From CAWGXZ01 sp963826695 (lineage in GTDB: Bacteria; Pseudomonadota; Gammaproteobacteria; Burkholderiales; Burkholderiaceae_C), in the NCBI GenBank assembly GCA_963826695.1, contig CAWGXZ010000004.1, positions 1,536,468-1,600,467 of the forward strand: 64,000 nucleotides of DNA, read 5' to 3'. The translations under genes and the position numbers were made by a program. Shown here piece by piece: positions 27,674-36,363 of the stretch. Position 1 is the stretch's first letter; every line of letters starts with the position of its first letter. Below the pieces are notes generated by a model. It saw nothing but the letters and a program-made list of their open reading frames with translations, did not search any database and was not told where the DNA came from.

Positions 27674-28168
27674 CTATCCGTAAATTATGTTGACGTTCAT
27701 TGGCACCTTTCGGAACGCGATGATGGCAGCGGCGAGGTGGTTGAGCGCAAGGAAGCTGCGCTCGAGCTTCTCGTAGCGTACGAGCAGCTTGCGGAAGCGG
27801 TTGAACCAGCTGTGGCAAACCTCGACGACCCATCGCTTGGCTTTCTTCTTCGGATCGCGTCTCTTGGCGTCGGCTTCTTGGCGCCGGTTGACGACATGAG
27901 GGATGTAGCCATGTTTGTCAATGATGCGGAGGTTCTCTGCACTGCGGTAGCCCGCGTCGGCGCACAGATGCTTGCTGCGCCGACGCGGCGGCCGCTCTCG
28001 TTTGACGACGATCGCGCTGAGCACCTCGTCGAGCCGCTTGCCGTCATTCACGTTGGCCCCGGTCACGATGAGAGACAACGGGACGCCACGGCCGTCCACC
28101 AACAGGTGGCGCTTGCTCCCCTTTTTTTCCCCGATCCGTCGGATTGGGGCCGACGGCTTCTTGCGCAA
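27674..28168 (-). CDS. IS5-family transposase, second ORF
   Basis: Encodes the C-terminal catalytic half: GSKRHLLVDGRGVPLSLIVTGANVND (beta-strand region), the second Asp in LCADAGYRS, and a late Glu in RWVVEVCHSWFNRFRKLLVRYEK (the YREK-like signature). It begins within the first ORF near the A7 tract. Fusion of the two gives a transposase of the usual ~270 residues. Confidence 0.82.
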   Translation of the reverse strand: MRKKPSAPIRRIGEKKGSKRHLLVDGRGVPLSLIVTGANVNDGKRLDEVLSAIVVKRERPPRRRSKHLCADAGYRSAENLRIIDKHGYIPHVVNRRQEADAKRRDPKKKAKRWVVEVCHSWFNRFRKLLVRYEKLERSFLALNHLAAAIIAFRKVPMNVNIIYG

Positions 28169-28535
28169 GTGGGGCCTTCATCAGCGCGCCATCAACGCTT
28201 TGCCAGCGCCACGCAATGCCCTGCATTTCGTCATACTCGGCAAGCCCGGCCTTCCACAGGGCTTGAAAGAAGCCTGCATGCTCCCATTCGAGAAACCGCT
28301 TGTGGACAGCGCTCGCACTGCCAAAGCGCTCCTTGGGCAATGCCTTCCACTGGCAGCCTGTCCGCAGCACATAGACCACCGCCTCGAACACTTGCCGCGC
28401 CGGCTTCGCCGGGCGGCCTGCACCCGGTTTGCGAACATAGGCTTTGCCCTGCGTCGGCACGCGCGCAGGTATCAGCGGCTCGACGCGCCGCCAGAACTCA
28501 TCAGTCACTACCCACGATTCGACTCGCTTGAGCAC
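28044..28535 (-). CDS. IS5-family transposase, first ORF
   Basis: Encodes the N-terminal half: a helix-turn-helix-like region and the DUF4096-type segment (RQVFEAVVYVLRTGCQWKALP, FGSASAVHKRF) with the first catalytic Asp in WQSVDGALMKAP. After an A7 run (seven T on the plus strand, about 28122-28128) this frame goes on for some 28 codons of junk. The second half lies one base ahead, so full-length transposase needs a frameshift or transcript slippage on the A-run. Confidence 0.82.
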   Translation of the reverse strand: MLKRVESWVVTDEFWRRVEPLIPARVPTQGKAYVRKPGAGRPAKPARQVFEAVVYVLRTGCQWKALPKERFGSASAVHKRFLEWEHAGFFQALWKAGLAEYDEMQGIAWRWQSVDGALMKAPLAQEAVGPNPTDRGKKGEQAPPVGGRPWRPVVSHRDRGQRE

Positions 28536-28757
28536 AGTCTCACTCCGACGCCGCGGTCCGGGCGGCTCGGAATGGGACTGTACCTAATTTAAGGATAGGT
28601 TCTTAGCGTTCACGTCAGCGTCCGAATAGACCGCCACGGTACGGATGCCGAGCCTTCGCGCCGTGGCGGCGACTCGGCAGGCGATCTCCCCGCGGTTGGC
28701 GATCAGGATTTTCTTGAACATGGTTCTACCTCGTGGGAAGTTGACGACGCGTCTTGC

Positions 28758-29552
28758 TTAGGACACAAGCCACCCGGGCTTGCGCTTCTGCAGGAACGAA
28801 TGCACCCCTTCCTTCCCTTCGTCGGTGGCACGGATGTCGGCGATCCGCCGTGCGGTGTCGGCGCGTAGCGCGGCGTCGATGGGCCGCCCGGCCACATCCT
28901 GGACGAGCTCCTTGCACGCACGCGTCGCCGCCGGGCCGTTGCCGACCAGGGCCTCGACGATGGCATCGACCGCCGCGTCGAGGGTGTCGGCGGTGGCGAG
29001 CGCGTGCACGAAGCCGAGGCGGTGCGCCTCGGCCGCGCTGAAGCGCTCGGCGGTCGTGAAGTAGCGCCGCGACGCTTGCTCGCCGAGTGCGCAGATGACG
29101 TACGGGCTGATCGTCGCCGGCAACAAGCCGAGGCGCGCCTCGCTGAGACAGAACGTCGCGGCGTCGGACGCGACCAGCACGTCGCACACGGCGGCGAGTC
29201 CGACCGCACCGGCATAGCAATCGCCGTGGACACGTCCGACCACCGGCACCGGGCAGCGGTAGGCCGCCCACAGCATGTCGGCGAGGGCCTGCGCGTCGGC
29301 GCGGTTCTGCTCCCACGTGTAGTCGGCCATGCGACGCATCCAGCCGAGGTCGGCACCGGCGCAGAACGCCTTGCCGCGGCCGCCCAGGACGATGGCGCGC
29401 AGGTCGGCGGCGGCGCCGAGCGCCTCGAAGGTCGTGCGCAGCTCGGCGACGACGTCGTCGTTGAAGGCGTTGCGCACCTCCGGACGGTTCAGCCAGACGC
29501 GCGCGACCGCACCGTCGCGTTCGACGTCGAGGGTGGCGGTGGTCGAGGTCAT
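28758..29552 (-). CDS. Methylglutaconyl-CoA hydratase-like enoyl-CoA hydratase
   Basis: 264-residue crotonase-fold enzyme. Oxyanion-hole motifs are GKAFCAGADLGWM and VHGDCYAGAVGLAAVCD; SEARLGLLPATISPYV is typical of the AUH/LiuC branch that hydrates 3-methylglutaconyl-CoA to HMG-CoA. It lies between the alpha and beta carboxylase genes, as in liu operons. The ATG at 29552 is preferred; MLDM nine bases upstream is also possible. The stop-to-start gap to the alpha gene is 36 bases. Confidence 0.85.
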   Translation of the reverse strand: MTSTTATLDVERDGAVARVWLNRPEVRNAFNDDVVAELRTTFEALGAAADLRAIVLGGRGKAFCAGADLGWMRRMADYTWEQNRADAQALADMLWAAYRCPVPVVGRVHGDCYAGAVGLAAVCDVLVASDAATFCLSEARLGLLPATISPYVICALGEQASRRYFTTAERFSAAEAHRLGFVHALATADTLDAAVDAIVEALVGNGPAATRACKELVQDVAGRPIDAALRADTARRIADIRATDEGKEGVHSFLQKRKPGWLVS

Positions 29553-29568
29553 GTCGAGCACCGCCGGC

Positions 29569-31177
29569 CTACATTCGGAAGATGCCGAAGCGCGCCTCGG
29601 AAATGGGCGCGTTCAGGCTCGCACTGATCGCCAGCGCGAGTACGCGACGCGTGTCGGCCGGGTCGATGATGCCGTCGTCCCAGAGCCGGGCACTGGCGTA
29701 GTACGGGTGCGCCTCGCGCTCGAACTGGTCGAGGATGGGTTGGCGGAACGCCGCCTCCTCGCTCGGCCGACCACTGGCCGCCCTTGGCCTCGATGCCGTC
29801 GCGCCGCACCGTCGCGAGCACGCTCGCGGCCTGCTCGCCGCCCATCACGCTGATGCGCGCGTTCGGCCACATCCACAGGAAGCGCGGCGAAAACGCGCGC
29901 CCGCACATGCCGTAGTTGCCGGCGCCGAAGCTGCCGCCGATGATGACGGTGAACTTCGGCACGTTGGCGGTCGAGACCGCCGTGACCATCTTCGCACCAT
30001 GCTTGGCGATGCCTTCGGCCTCGTACTTCTTTCCGACCATGAAGCCGGTGATGTTCTGCAGGAAGACAAGCGGGATCTTGCGCTGGCAGCACAGCTCGAT
30101 GAAATGTGCGCCCTTGAGCGCCGAGTCGGAGAACAGCACGCCGTTGTTGGCGACGATGCCGACCGGCATGCCGTCGAGGTGGGCGAAGCCGGTCACCAGC
30201 GTCGTGCCGTAGCGCGCCTTGAATTCCTCGAAGTCGGAGCCATCGACGATTCGGGCGATGATCTCGCGCACGTCGAACGGCTTGCGCGTATCCGTCGGGA
30301 TTACGCCGTGCAGCTCGCTCGCGTCGAAGAGCGGCGGGCGCGGCGTCTCGAGGCGCAACTCGACGATCTTGCGCCAGTTCAGGTGCGCCACCGCGTCGCG
30401 CGCAATGGCGAGCGCGTGGGTGTCGTTGTGCGCCAGGTGGTCGGCGACGCCCGACAGTCGCGTGTGGACGTCGCCGCCGCCCAGGTCCTCGGCGCTGACG
30501 ACCTCGCCGGTGGCGGCCTTCACCAGCGGCGGGCCGGCCAGGAAGATGGTGCCCTGGTTCTTCACGATGATCGATTCGTCGCTCATCGCCGGCATGTACG
30601 CGCCGCCCGCCGTGCACGAGCCCATCACGACGGCGATCTGCGGAATGCCTTGCGCGCTCATCTGCGCCTGGTTGTAGAAGATTCGGCCGAAGTGGTCGCG
30701 GTCGGGGAACACCTCGTCCTGGTTCGGCAGATTGGCGCCGCCCGAATCGACCAGGTAGATGCACGGCAGCCGGTTCTGCTCGGCAATCTCCTGGGCGCGC
30801 AGGTGCTTCTTCACCGTCAGCGGGTAGTAGGTGCCGCCCTTCACGGTGGCGTCGTTGCAGACGATCATGCATTCGACGCCGGCGACGCGGCCGATGCCGG
30901 TGATCAGCCCGGCGCCCGGCGCGGCGTTGTCGTAGAGATCGGTCGCCGCGAGCGGGGCGACTTCGAGGAACGGCGTGTCGGGGTCGAGCAGCATCTCGAC
31001 CCGATCGCGCGGCAACAGCTTACCGCGTGCCACGTGCTTGGCACGGGGCGCGTCACCGCCGCCGAGAGCGATGCGCTCGAGCCGGCTTCGAAGGTCGTCG
31101 ACCAAGGTGCTCATCGCCGCAGCATTGGCCTTGAAGGACTCGCTGCGCGGGTTGAGATCGGACGTCAGCGTCGGCAT
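29569..31177 (-). CDS. 3-Methylcrotonyl-CoA carboxylase beta (carboxyltransferase) subunit, one-base frameshift near the 3' end
   Basis: About 535 residues. Transfers carboxyl from biotin to the acyl-CoA. Motifs: NDATVKGGTYYPLTVKKHLR, YLVDSGGANLPNQDEVFPDR, VMGSCTAGGAYMPAMSDE and GGSFGAGNYGMCGRAF, ending with WMWPNARISVMGGEQAASVL. The last ~65 residues (ILDQFEREAHPYYASARLWDDG in pattern) are in another frame. Deleting one C near 29763 (AE|EEAAF) restores the usual end at 29569. It is co-transcribed with the hydratase and alpha genes. Confidence 0.87.
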
Positions 31178-31333
31178 GAATTTCCTGTGTTTGGCCCTGC
31201 GATCAGAAGGAAGCAGGGGTGCGAAGCGAAGCACATCTGGTTCGCATCCCGTGTGCGAAGCCCAGTCGCCCACGCGAGCGCCGTATCCTCATCCGCGACA
31301 ACTTCTCGGTATTACGTAGCAAATCTGTACGGA

Positions 31334-32338
31334 TCAGCCCGCCTGCAACCTCAGCAGGATCTTGCCCACTTGCTGACCTGCGTCCAGGTGCTCGTGTGCC
31401 GCTACAACGTCCTCGAGATCGAAGACCTTGTCGATCATCGGGCGGATACGTCCCAGCTCGACGAGCGGCCACACCTCGCGACGCACGGTGTTCGCGAGCT
31501 GCGTCTTGAATTCGTCTGATCGCGAGCGCAGTGTCGAGCCGGTGACGGTCAGACGCTTCTGCATCATCCGACGAATGTCGATCCGGCCCTCCATCCCGCG
31601 CAAGAAGGCGATGAAGACGATGCGGCCGCCTTCGGCAAGCGCGCCAAGCTCGCGCTCGACGTAGTCGCCGCCCACCATGTCAAGCACCACGTCCACGCCG
31701 CGGCCGGCGGTGGCTTGGAGCACGTCCGCGACGAAGTCGCGGCTTCGATGGTCGATCGCAAGTTCGGCGCCAAGCGCCACGCACGCCGCGCAGCGCTCGG
31801 GCCCACCCGCCGTCGTGAAAACGCGATGACCCCGTGCCGCCGCCATCTGGATCGCTGTCGTGCCGATTCCGCTTGCGCCGCCGTGCACGAGCAACGTTTC
31901 GCCGGGGGCAAGTCGGGCTTGGTCCCAAACCGTACTCCAGACCGTGAAGATCGTCTCCGGCAAGCCGGCCGCCTCGATCAACGTGACGCCCGCCGGCACC
32001 GCCAGGCAGTGGCTCGCCGCGACGATGCAGTATTCAGCGTAGCCGCCGCCGGCCAGTAGAGCGCAGACAAGGTCGCCGATCCTCGGTTCGGTTACACCAT
32101 CTCCCAAGGCCTCGACTACACCGGAAACCTCGAGCCCCGGCAGATCGCTCGCGCCCGGCGGCGGCGGGTAGTGGCCGCGTCTCTGCACCGCATCTCCGCG
32201 GTTGAGCCCTGCCGCAGCCACCCGCACCCGGACCTGACCCGGACCGGGGTCGGGCATTGCGCGCTCGGTCACGTGCAGAACCTCCGGCCCGCCCGGACGA
32301 GCGATCTCCACGCAACGCATAGTCCGCAGCGATCCCAT
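31334..32338 (-). CDS. NADPH:quinone oxidoreductase-family (zeta-crystallin/PIG3-like) enzyme
   Basis: 334-residue zinc-free medium-chain reductase. N-terminal GroES-like domain (GLNRGDAVQRRGHYPPPPGASDLPG is the PIG3-type pattern) and Rossmann domain (LLVHGGASGIGTTAIQMAAARGH). The C-terminal region (RSRSDEFKTQLANTVRREVWP) also fits PIG3/TP53I3-like quinone or enal reductases. Four bases separate it from the Bug gene upstream, so the two are co-transcribed. It could reduce an unsaturated intermediate of the pathway. Confidence 0.82.
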   Translation of the reverse strand: MGSLRTMRCVEIARPGGPEVLHVTERAMPDPGPGQVRVRVAAAGLNRGDAVQRRGHYPPPPGASDLPGLEVSGVVEALGDGVTEPRIGDLVCALLAGGGYAEYCIVAASHCLAVPAGVTLIEAAGLPETIFTVWSTVWDQARLAPGETLLVHGGASGIGTTAIQMAAARGHRVFTTAGGPERCAACVALGAELAIDHRSRDFVADVLQATAGRGVDVVLDMVGGDYVERELGALAEGGRIVFIAFLRGMEGRIDIRRMMQKRLTVTGSTLRSRSDEFKTQLANTVRREVWPLVELGRIRPMIDKVFDLEDVVAAHEHLDAGQQVGKILLRLQAG

Positions 32339-32341
32339 CGC

Positions 32342-33328
32342 CTATTCAGCCTTGACGTTGGCGGTGGTGATCATCGTCCTCCACACCGGGATATCGCGGG
32401 CGAGCTGGCTGCCGAAGTCTCTTGGCGAAAGGTAGTTGGGCGCCATGCCCAACGGGGCCAACTTGCCAGCAAATTCAGCGCCGGTCATGTAGCCCTGCAA
32501 CGCCGTCGCCCACTTCTGCTGGATTGCGGCCGGCGTGTTCACCGGCAGGAAGATGCCCATCCAGCTCAGAGCTTCGAAGCCGCTGATGCCTGCCTCGGCA
32601 AAGGTCGGAACGTCCTTCAAATAGTCAACGCGCTCGGTGCCCGAGACTGCCAGCAGCTTGAGCTTCCCGGCCTTTACGTGCGGCATCAGCGAACCGACGT
32701 CGACGATCGTGAAGGTGATCTGGCGACCCAGCAGGTCGGTCAGCATCGGGCCCGCCCCCTTGTACGGAACATGCACGGCGTTCAGCTTGGCGGTCTTGTC
32801 GAGCAGGCCGCCATAGATGTGCGACGTCGAGGCGGTTCCCGTCGAGCCGTAGCTGTGCTTGCCAGGCTGCGAGCGAATCAGGTCGAGGAGTTCCTTGATG
32901 TTCTTGACCGGCACGTCGGCCGAGACCGCAAGGGCCGTGGGAACGGTGAGAATTCGAGCGATTGGAACGAAATCCTTTATCGGGTCGTAAGGCACCTTCG
33001 CGAATAGCATCGGGTTCTGGATATGCTGGGTTATCGCGAACAGCGCGGTGTAGCCGTCTGGCGGCGCGTGTGCAACGGCTTCGGTGCCGATCATTCCGCT
33101 TGCGCCGGGCTTGTTGTCAACGATGACTGTCTGGCCCCAGTCGGCCGTCAGCTTCTGGGCGATGTGCCTCGCGATGGTGTCGGTCGAGCCGCCCGGGGGA
33201 TACGGGAGCACCAGGCGTACGACGCGATCCGGGAAGCTGGTCACGTTTTGGGCCTGACCAGGCAGTGCCGTCGAGACGATAGAGAGCGCGATCGCGAGCT
33301 TCGCGACCAATGAGCGAGAAAGCGGCAT
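32342..33328 (-). CDS. Bug-family (TTT) substrate-binding protein
   Basis: 328 residues with a signal peptide ending near PGQAQ. Motifs: FPDRVVRLVLPYPPGGSTDT, VVDNKPGASGMIG in pattern, YGSTGTASTSHIYGG and HVPYKGAGPMLTDLLGRQ. One of three receptors interleaved with the enzymes of this cluster; it lies between the quinone-oxidoreductase and SDR genes. The ligand is not predictable from sequence, but the downstream CoA enzymes suggest a branched or aromatic-derived carboxylic acid. Confidence 0.85.
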   Translation of the reverse strand: MPLSRSLVAKLAIALSIVSTALPGQAQNVTSFPDRVVRLVLPYPPGGSTDTIARHIAQKLTADWGQTVIVDNKPGASGMIGTEAVAHAPPDGYTALFAITQHIQNPMLFAKVPYDPIKDFVPIARILTVPTALAVSADVPVKNIKELLDLIRSQPGKHSYGSTGTASTSHIYGGLLDKTAKLNAVHVPYKGAGPMLTDLLGRQITFTIVDVGSLMPHVKAGKLKLLAVSGTERVDYLKDVPTFAEAGISGFEALSWMGIFLPVNTPAAIQQKWATALQGYMTGAEFAGKLAPLGMAPNYLSPRDFGSQLARDIPVWRTMITTANVKAE

Positions 33329-33354
33329 GAGGGTCTCCAGATTGAATGTTCGGT

Positions 33355-34125
33355 TCAGCACATGAACGCGCCGCCGTTGATGTCGATCACGGCCCCGTTC
33401 GTGAAGCCGGCCTGCTCGTCGACCAGATAGGCGATCGCGGCGGCGGTTTCTTCGACGGTTCCGGACCGACCCGTCGGATTGCTCTTGTTGTAGAGCGCCT
33501 CGCGCTCCACCGACCATTGCGATGACAGAGGTGTCACGATGCGACCGGGTGCGATGGCGTTGGCTGTGATGCCATCGCGACCGAACGTGCCGGCGAGGTG
33601 GCGAGTGAGGCCCAGGATGCCGGCCTTCGTCACCATGTAGGCGACGCCGTTCTGGAACGCCGCGGTACGTCCGGCCGACGAGGACACGTTGACGATGCGC
33701 CCGAACCGCTGCGCCTGCATGCCGGGAATGAGCGCTTGGCTCATTAGCATTGCCGCAGTCAGGTTCACGGCGAGCACGGTGTGCCATTCCTCCAGCGTCA
33801 CTTCGACCGCAGACCAACCGCGTCCGTCGTGCTTCGGTGCGATGCCGGCGTTGTTGACCAGGATGCCGACCGTCCCGAAGCGCGCCGCGACGGCGGTCGC
33901 CACCTCGCCCGCTGCCTCGGGCCGGCCCAGATCGGCAGTTACCGTCATCACGCGGTCAGCGGGCAGGCGGGCTGCTGCTTCTGCAAGGCTCGCCGCATCG
34001 CGGTCGATCATGGCGACACGATGGCCAGCCGCCAGCAGACGCTCGCTCGCCGCAAGACCAATGCCGCGCGCTGCGCCCGTCACGACTGCAACGCGCTGGA
34101 TCGCACCTTGTGTGTTCGTTGTCAT
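33355..34125 (-). CDS. Short-chain dehydrogenase/reductase ending GGAFMC
   Basis: 256-residue classical SDR. Cofactor motif VTGAARGIGLA, NNAG in ILVNNAGIAP, catalytic Ser in VNVSSSAGR, and Tyr/Lys in VAYMVTKAG. It ends in INGGAFMC. A paralogue with the same ending lies at 37394-38167. It probably oxidises a 3-hydroxyacyl-CoA or alcohol intermediate. Bug genes flank it on both sides on the same strand, with spacings of 26-27 bases, so it is part of a long operon. Confidence 0.85.
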   Translation of the reverse strand: MTTNTQGAIQRVAVVTGAARGIGLAASERLLAAGHRVAMIDRDAASLAEAAARLPADRVMTVTADLGRPEAAGEVATAVAARFGTVGILVNNAGIAPKHDGRGWSAVEVTLEEWHTVLAVNLTAAMLMSQALIPGMQAQRFGRIVNVSSSAGRTAAFQNGVAYMVTKAGILGLTRHLAGTFGRDGITANAIAPGRIVTPLSSQWSVEREALYNKSNPTGRSGTVEETAAAIAYLVDEQAGFTNGAVIDINGGAFMC

Positions 34126-34152
34126 CCGTTACTCGCGAGGAAAGAGGTTGTG

Positions 34153-35133
34153 CTACTCGGCCTTGAGGCCAGCAGCCGCGATCAGGCCCGCATAGCGCGT
34201 CAGGTCGCTCTTGATGAGCTGGGCAAGCTCGGCCCGGCTGGTCGGCGCGGCCCTGAAGCCGGCGGCGAGGAGATCGGCCTGCAGCTTCGGCTGTTTGAGC
34301 GCCGCCACCAGGACCGCGTTGAGCTTGTCGAGGACCGCAGGTGGCGTGGCGCGTGGAGCCAGGAGCCCGGCCCAGGCCTCGAAGCTGGATTCCGGAAACC
34401 CCGATTCGGAAAACGTCGGAACGTTGGGCAAGTTGGGCGAGCGCCGAGCCGCCGTCACCGCGATCGCCTTCAGCTTGCCGCTCGCAACCATCGGTTCTGC
34501 CGTTGCCGTCGTCAAGAGCCCGAGTTCCAGGTGGCCGCCGAGCAGGTCGGTCAGCATCGGCTGCTCGCCCTTGTACGGGATGTGCTCGAACTGCGCGCCG
34601 GCGCTCTTCTTGAACTGCTCCATCACTAGGTGCAACGGGCTGCCGATGCCGGTCGTTCCATAGCTGACGGACCTGCCGCGCGACTTCTCGAGCGCAACGA
34701 TGCCCTTCATGTCTCGAGCCGTAAAGTCAGGCGTCGACACGATGACGAAGTCGTAGGTCGCAATGCGGCTGATCGGTGCGAAGTCCCGCTGCGGGTCGTA
34801 GCCGAGCTTCGTGTTGAGCAGCGGCATCAGCACCATCGATCCGGCGAAGCCGACCAGCAGCGTATAGCCATCGGGAGCGGCCGCAGCGACGACGGCACTG
34901 CCTAGCGCGCCCGTGCCACCGGGCCGGTTGTCGACGATCACGCTCTGCTGGAGCTGCGGCCCGATCGCGCCGGCGATTAGCCGAGCCAAGCGGTCCGTGG
35001 CGCCGCCAGGGGTGTAGGGCAGAACGATCTTGATCGGTGCCGCGGGCCACGCCTGCGCAGCCGCCAAGCCCGGCAGGATCGATGCCATGCCGACGCCACC
35101 CAGAACCTGAAGGGCGTTTCGTCTGGTGTTCAT
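34153..35133 (-). CDS. Bug-family (TTT) substrate-binding protein
   Basis: 326 residues, signal peptide ending near LAAAQA. Motifs: WPAAPIKIVLPYTPGGATDR, VVDNRPGGTGALG in pattern, YGTTGIGSPLHLVMEQF and HIPYKGEQPMLTDLLGGH. Second receptor of the cluster, between the SDR and the acyl-CoA dehydrogenase. TTT membrane subunits (TctA/TctB) are absent, as is common for Bug genes in Burkholderiales, so it must borrow a transporter encoded elsewhere or act as a sensor. Confidence 0.85.
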   Translation of the reverse strand: MNTRRNALQVLGGVGMASILPGLAAAQAWPAAPIKIVLPYTPGGATDRLARLIAGAIGPQLQQSVIVDNRPGGTGALGSAVVAAAAPDGYTLLVGFAGSMVLMPLLNTKLGYDPQRDFAPISRIATYDFVIVSTPDFTARDMKGIVALEKSRGRSVSYGTTGIGSPLHLVMEQFKKSAGAQFEHIPYKGEQPMLTDLLGGHLELGLLTTATAEPMVASGKLKAIAVTAARRSPNLPNVPTFSESGFPESSFEAWAGLLAPRATPPAVLDKLNAVLVAALKQPKLQADLLAAGFRAAPTSRAELAQLIKSDLTRYAGLIAAAGLKAE

Positions 35134-35159
35134 GATTGTCTCCCGCCAAGGCTTGCTAT

Positions 35160-36326
35160 TCACGCGCTGCGCCGCTTGCCGACCAAGCCCATCTGCTTGG
35201 CAATCACCTCGAGCATCACCTCGTTGGCGCCGCCGCCGACCGCGACGATCCGCAGGTCGCGCATCAGGCGCGTGATGCGGTTCTCCCACATGTAGCCCTG
35301 GCCGCCGAAATACTGGGCGCAACCCGAAGGCACCTCGAGCGCGAGCTTGCCGGCGAGGTACTTCGCCATCGATGCCAGCCGCGTAACGTCTTCGCCGGCG
35401 ATCATCGCTTCGGCGGCGCGATAAGCCAGCGCTCGCACCGACTCGACCTGCGACTGGTAGTCGGCGAGCCGGTGGCGGATGACCTGGTTGTCGAGCAGCG
35501 GCTTGCCGAAGGCGCGTCGACCCCCGGTGTACTCCGCCGTCAAGCGAATCGCCTCGTCGAGCCCCGACAGCGTGCGCAGGCAGCCCCACAGACGCTCGTG
35601 CTGGAACTGCTCCATCTGGTATTGGAAGCCGCTGCCCTGCTCCCCGATCAGGTGCCGAAGCGGCACGCGCACGTTGTCGAAGAACACCGGCGCGGTGTCG
35701 GACGAATGCATGCCCAGCTTCTTCAAGGCATTGCCGACGCTGACGCCTGGCGTGTTCAGCGGTACTAGGATGAGCGACTTGTTGTGGTACGGGCCGCCTT
35801 CGACCGACGTGTTCGCGAGCAGGCTGATCCAGTCGCCCTGGGTGGCGCTCGTGATCCACATCTTCGAGCCATTGATCACCCAGTCGCCGCCGTCCCTGCG
35901 TGCCGTGGTCTTGATGTTGGATACGTCGGACCCGGCGCTTTCCTCGCTGACCCCGATGCAGGCCACGGCCTCCCCGCGGATCGCCGGCACCAGGAACTCC
36001 TGGCGCAGTTCGTCGCTGCCGTGGCGGGCAAGCGCGGGGATGGCGGACGTGTGTGCGCCGATCAGAAACGGCATCGCGCCGGCGTGGGCGCGGCCGAGCT
36101 CCTCGGCGGCGACGACGACGAACGAGAAGTCGAGCCCCATGCCGCCGAACTCGGGCGGCTTGTCGATGCCGAGCAGGCCGAGCTCGCCGGCCTTGCGGAA
36201 GATGTCGTGCAGCGGCGCCGCACCGGCGTCCTCCCACTCATCGGCGTGGGGATTGAGCTCCTGCTCGACGAAGCGGCGGATGCTGCGCCGCATCTCTTCA
36301 TGGTCGGTGGTGAACAGTTGGCTCAT
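35160..36326 (-). CDS. Acyl-CoA dehydrogenase
   Basis: 388-residue FAD enzyme. The N-terminal helical domain is followed by ACIGVSEESAGSDVSNIKTTA (FAD/substrate loop) and WVINGSKMWITSA. The C-terminal domain has GRRAFGKPLLDNQVIRHRLAD, the FAD-binding FGGQGYMWENRITRLMRDLR and VGGGANEVM. It introduces the alpha,beta double bond in an acyl-CoA. In a leucine-type pathway it would be the isovaleryl-CoA step, but chain length is not readable. Spaced 26 bases from the downstream Bug gene. Confidence 0.87.
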   Translation of the reverse strand: MSQLFTTDHEEMRRSIRRFVEQELNPHADEWEDAGAAPLHDIFRKAGELGLLGIDKPPEFGGMGLDFSFVVVAAEELGRAHAGAMPFLIGAHTSAIPALARHGSDELRQEFLVPAIRGEAVACIGVSEESAGSDVSNIKTTARRDGGDWVINGSKMWITSATQGDWISLLANTSVEGGPYHNKSLILVPLNTPGVSVGNALKKLGMHSSDTAPVFFDNVRVPLRHLIGEQGSGFQYQMEQFQHERLWGCLRTLSGLDEAIRLTAEYTGGRRAFGKPLLDNQVIRHRLADYQSQVESVRALAYRAAEAMIAGEDVTRLASMAKYLAGKLALEVPSGCAQYFGGQGYMWENRITRLMRDLRIVAVGGGANEVMLEVIAKQMGLVGKRRSA

Positions 36327-36363
36327 GGCTGGTCTTCCGTGTGAACTCGGGGACGATGGGCTG

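Larger units (their letters stand above)
27670..28602 (-). mobile_element. IS5-family insertion sequence inside the carboxylase gene
   Basis: 933-base element with ends GAACCTATCCgTAAATTA at the left and its near-perfect inverse at the right. It is flanked by a 3-base direct repeat TTA (27667-27669 and 28603-28605). The TNA-type 3-base duplication and the two overlapping ORFs suggest the IS427 or IS1031 group of the IS5 family. Transposase genes run leftward, in the same direction as the interrupted gene. The intact repeats and clean target suggest a recent insertion. Confidence 0.9.
25781..28721 (-). pseudogene. 3-Methylcrotonyl-CoA carboxylase alpha (biotin) subunit, split by an IS5-family element
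   Basis: Biotin carboxylase plus biotin-carrier subunit. The N-terminus (MFKKILIANRGEIACRVAAT) lies right of the IS at 28606-28721, and the rest lies left of it, beginning KHVVDCDEAVRIG. Removing the IS and one copy of its TTA duplication restores DADVNAKHVVD exactly. The ATP-grasp part shows IKASAGGGGKGMRIV and FMEMNTRLQVEHPVTE. The carrier domain has VMEAMKMEHTI (biotinyl Lys). A second defect, an extra C near 26612, shifts the frame in HYDPMIAKLIVWG. Substrate is probably 3-methylcrotonyl-CoA; geranyl-CoA carboxylase is a related alternative. As sequenced it cannot be made. Confidence 0.85.

Noticed and set aside
29735..31519. Long plus-strand open frame opposite the carboxylase beta gene
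   Set aside because: Mirror of a GC-rich gene; no recognisable domain, and the minus strand is unambiguous.
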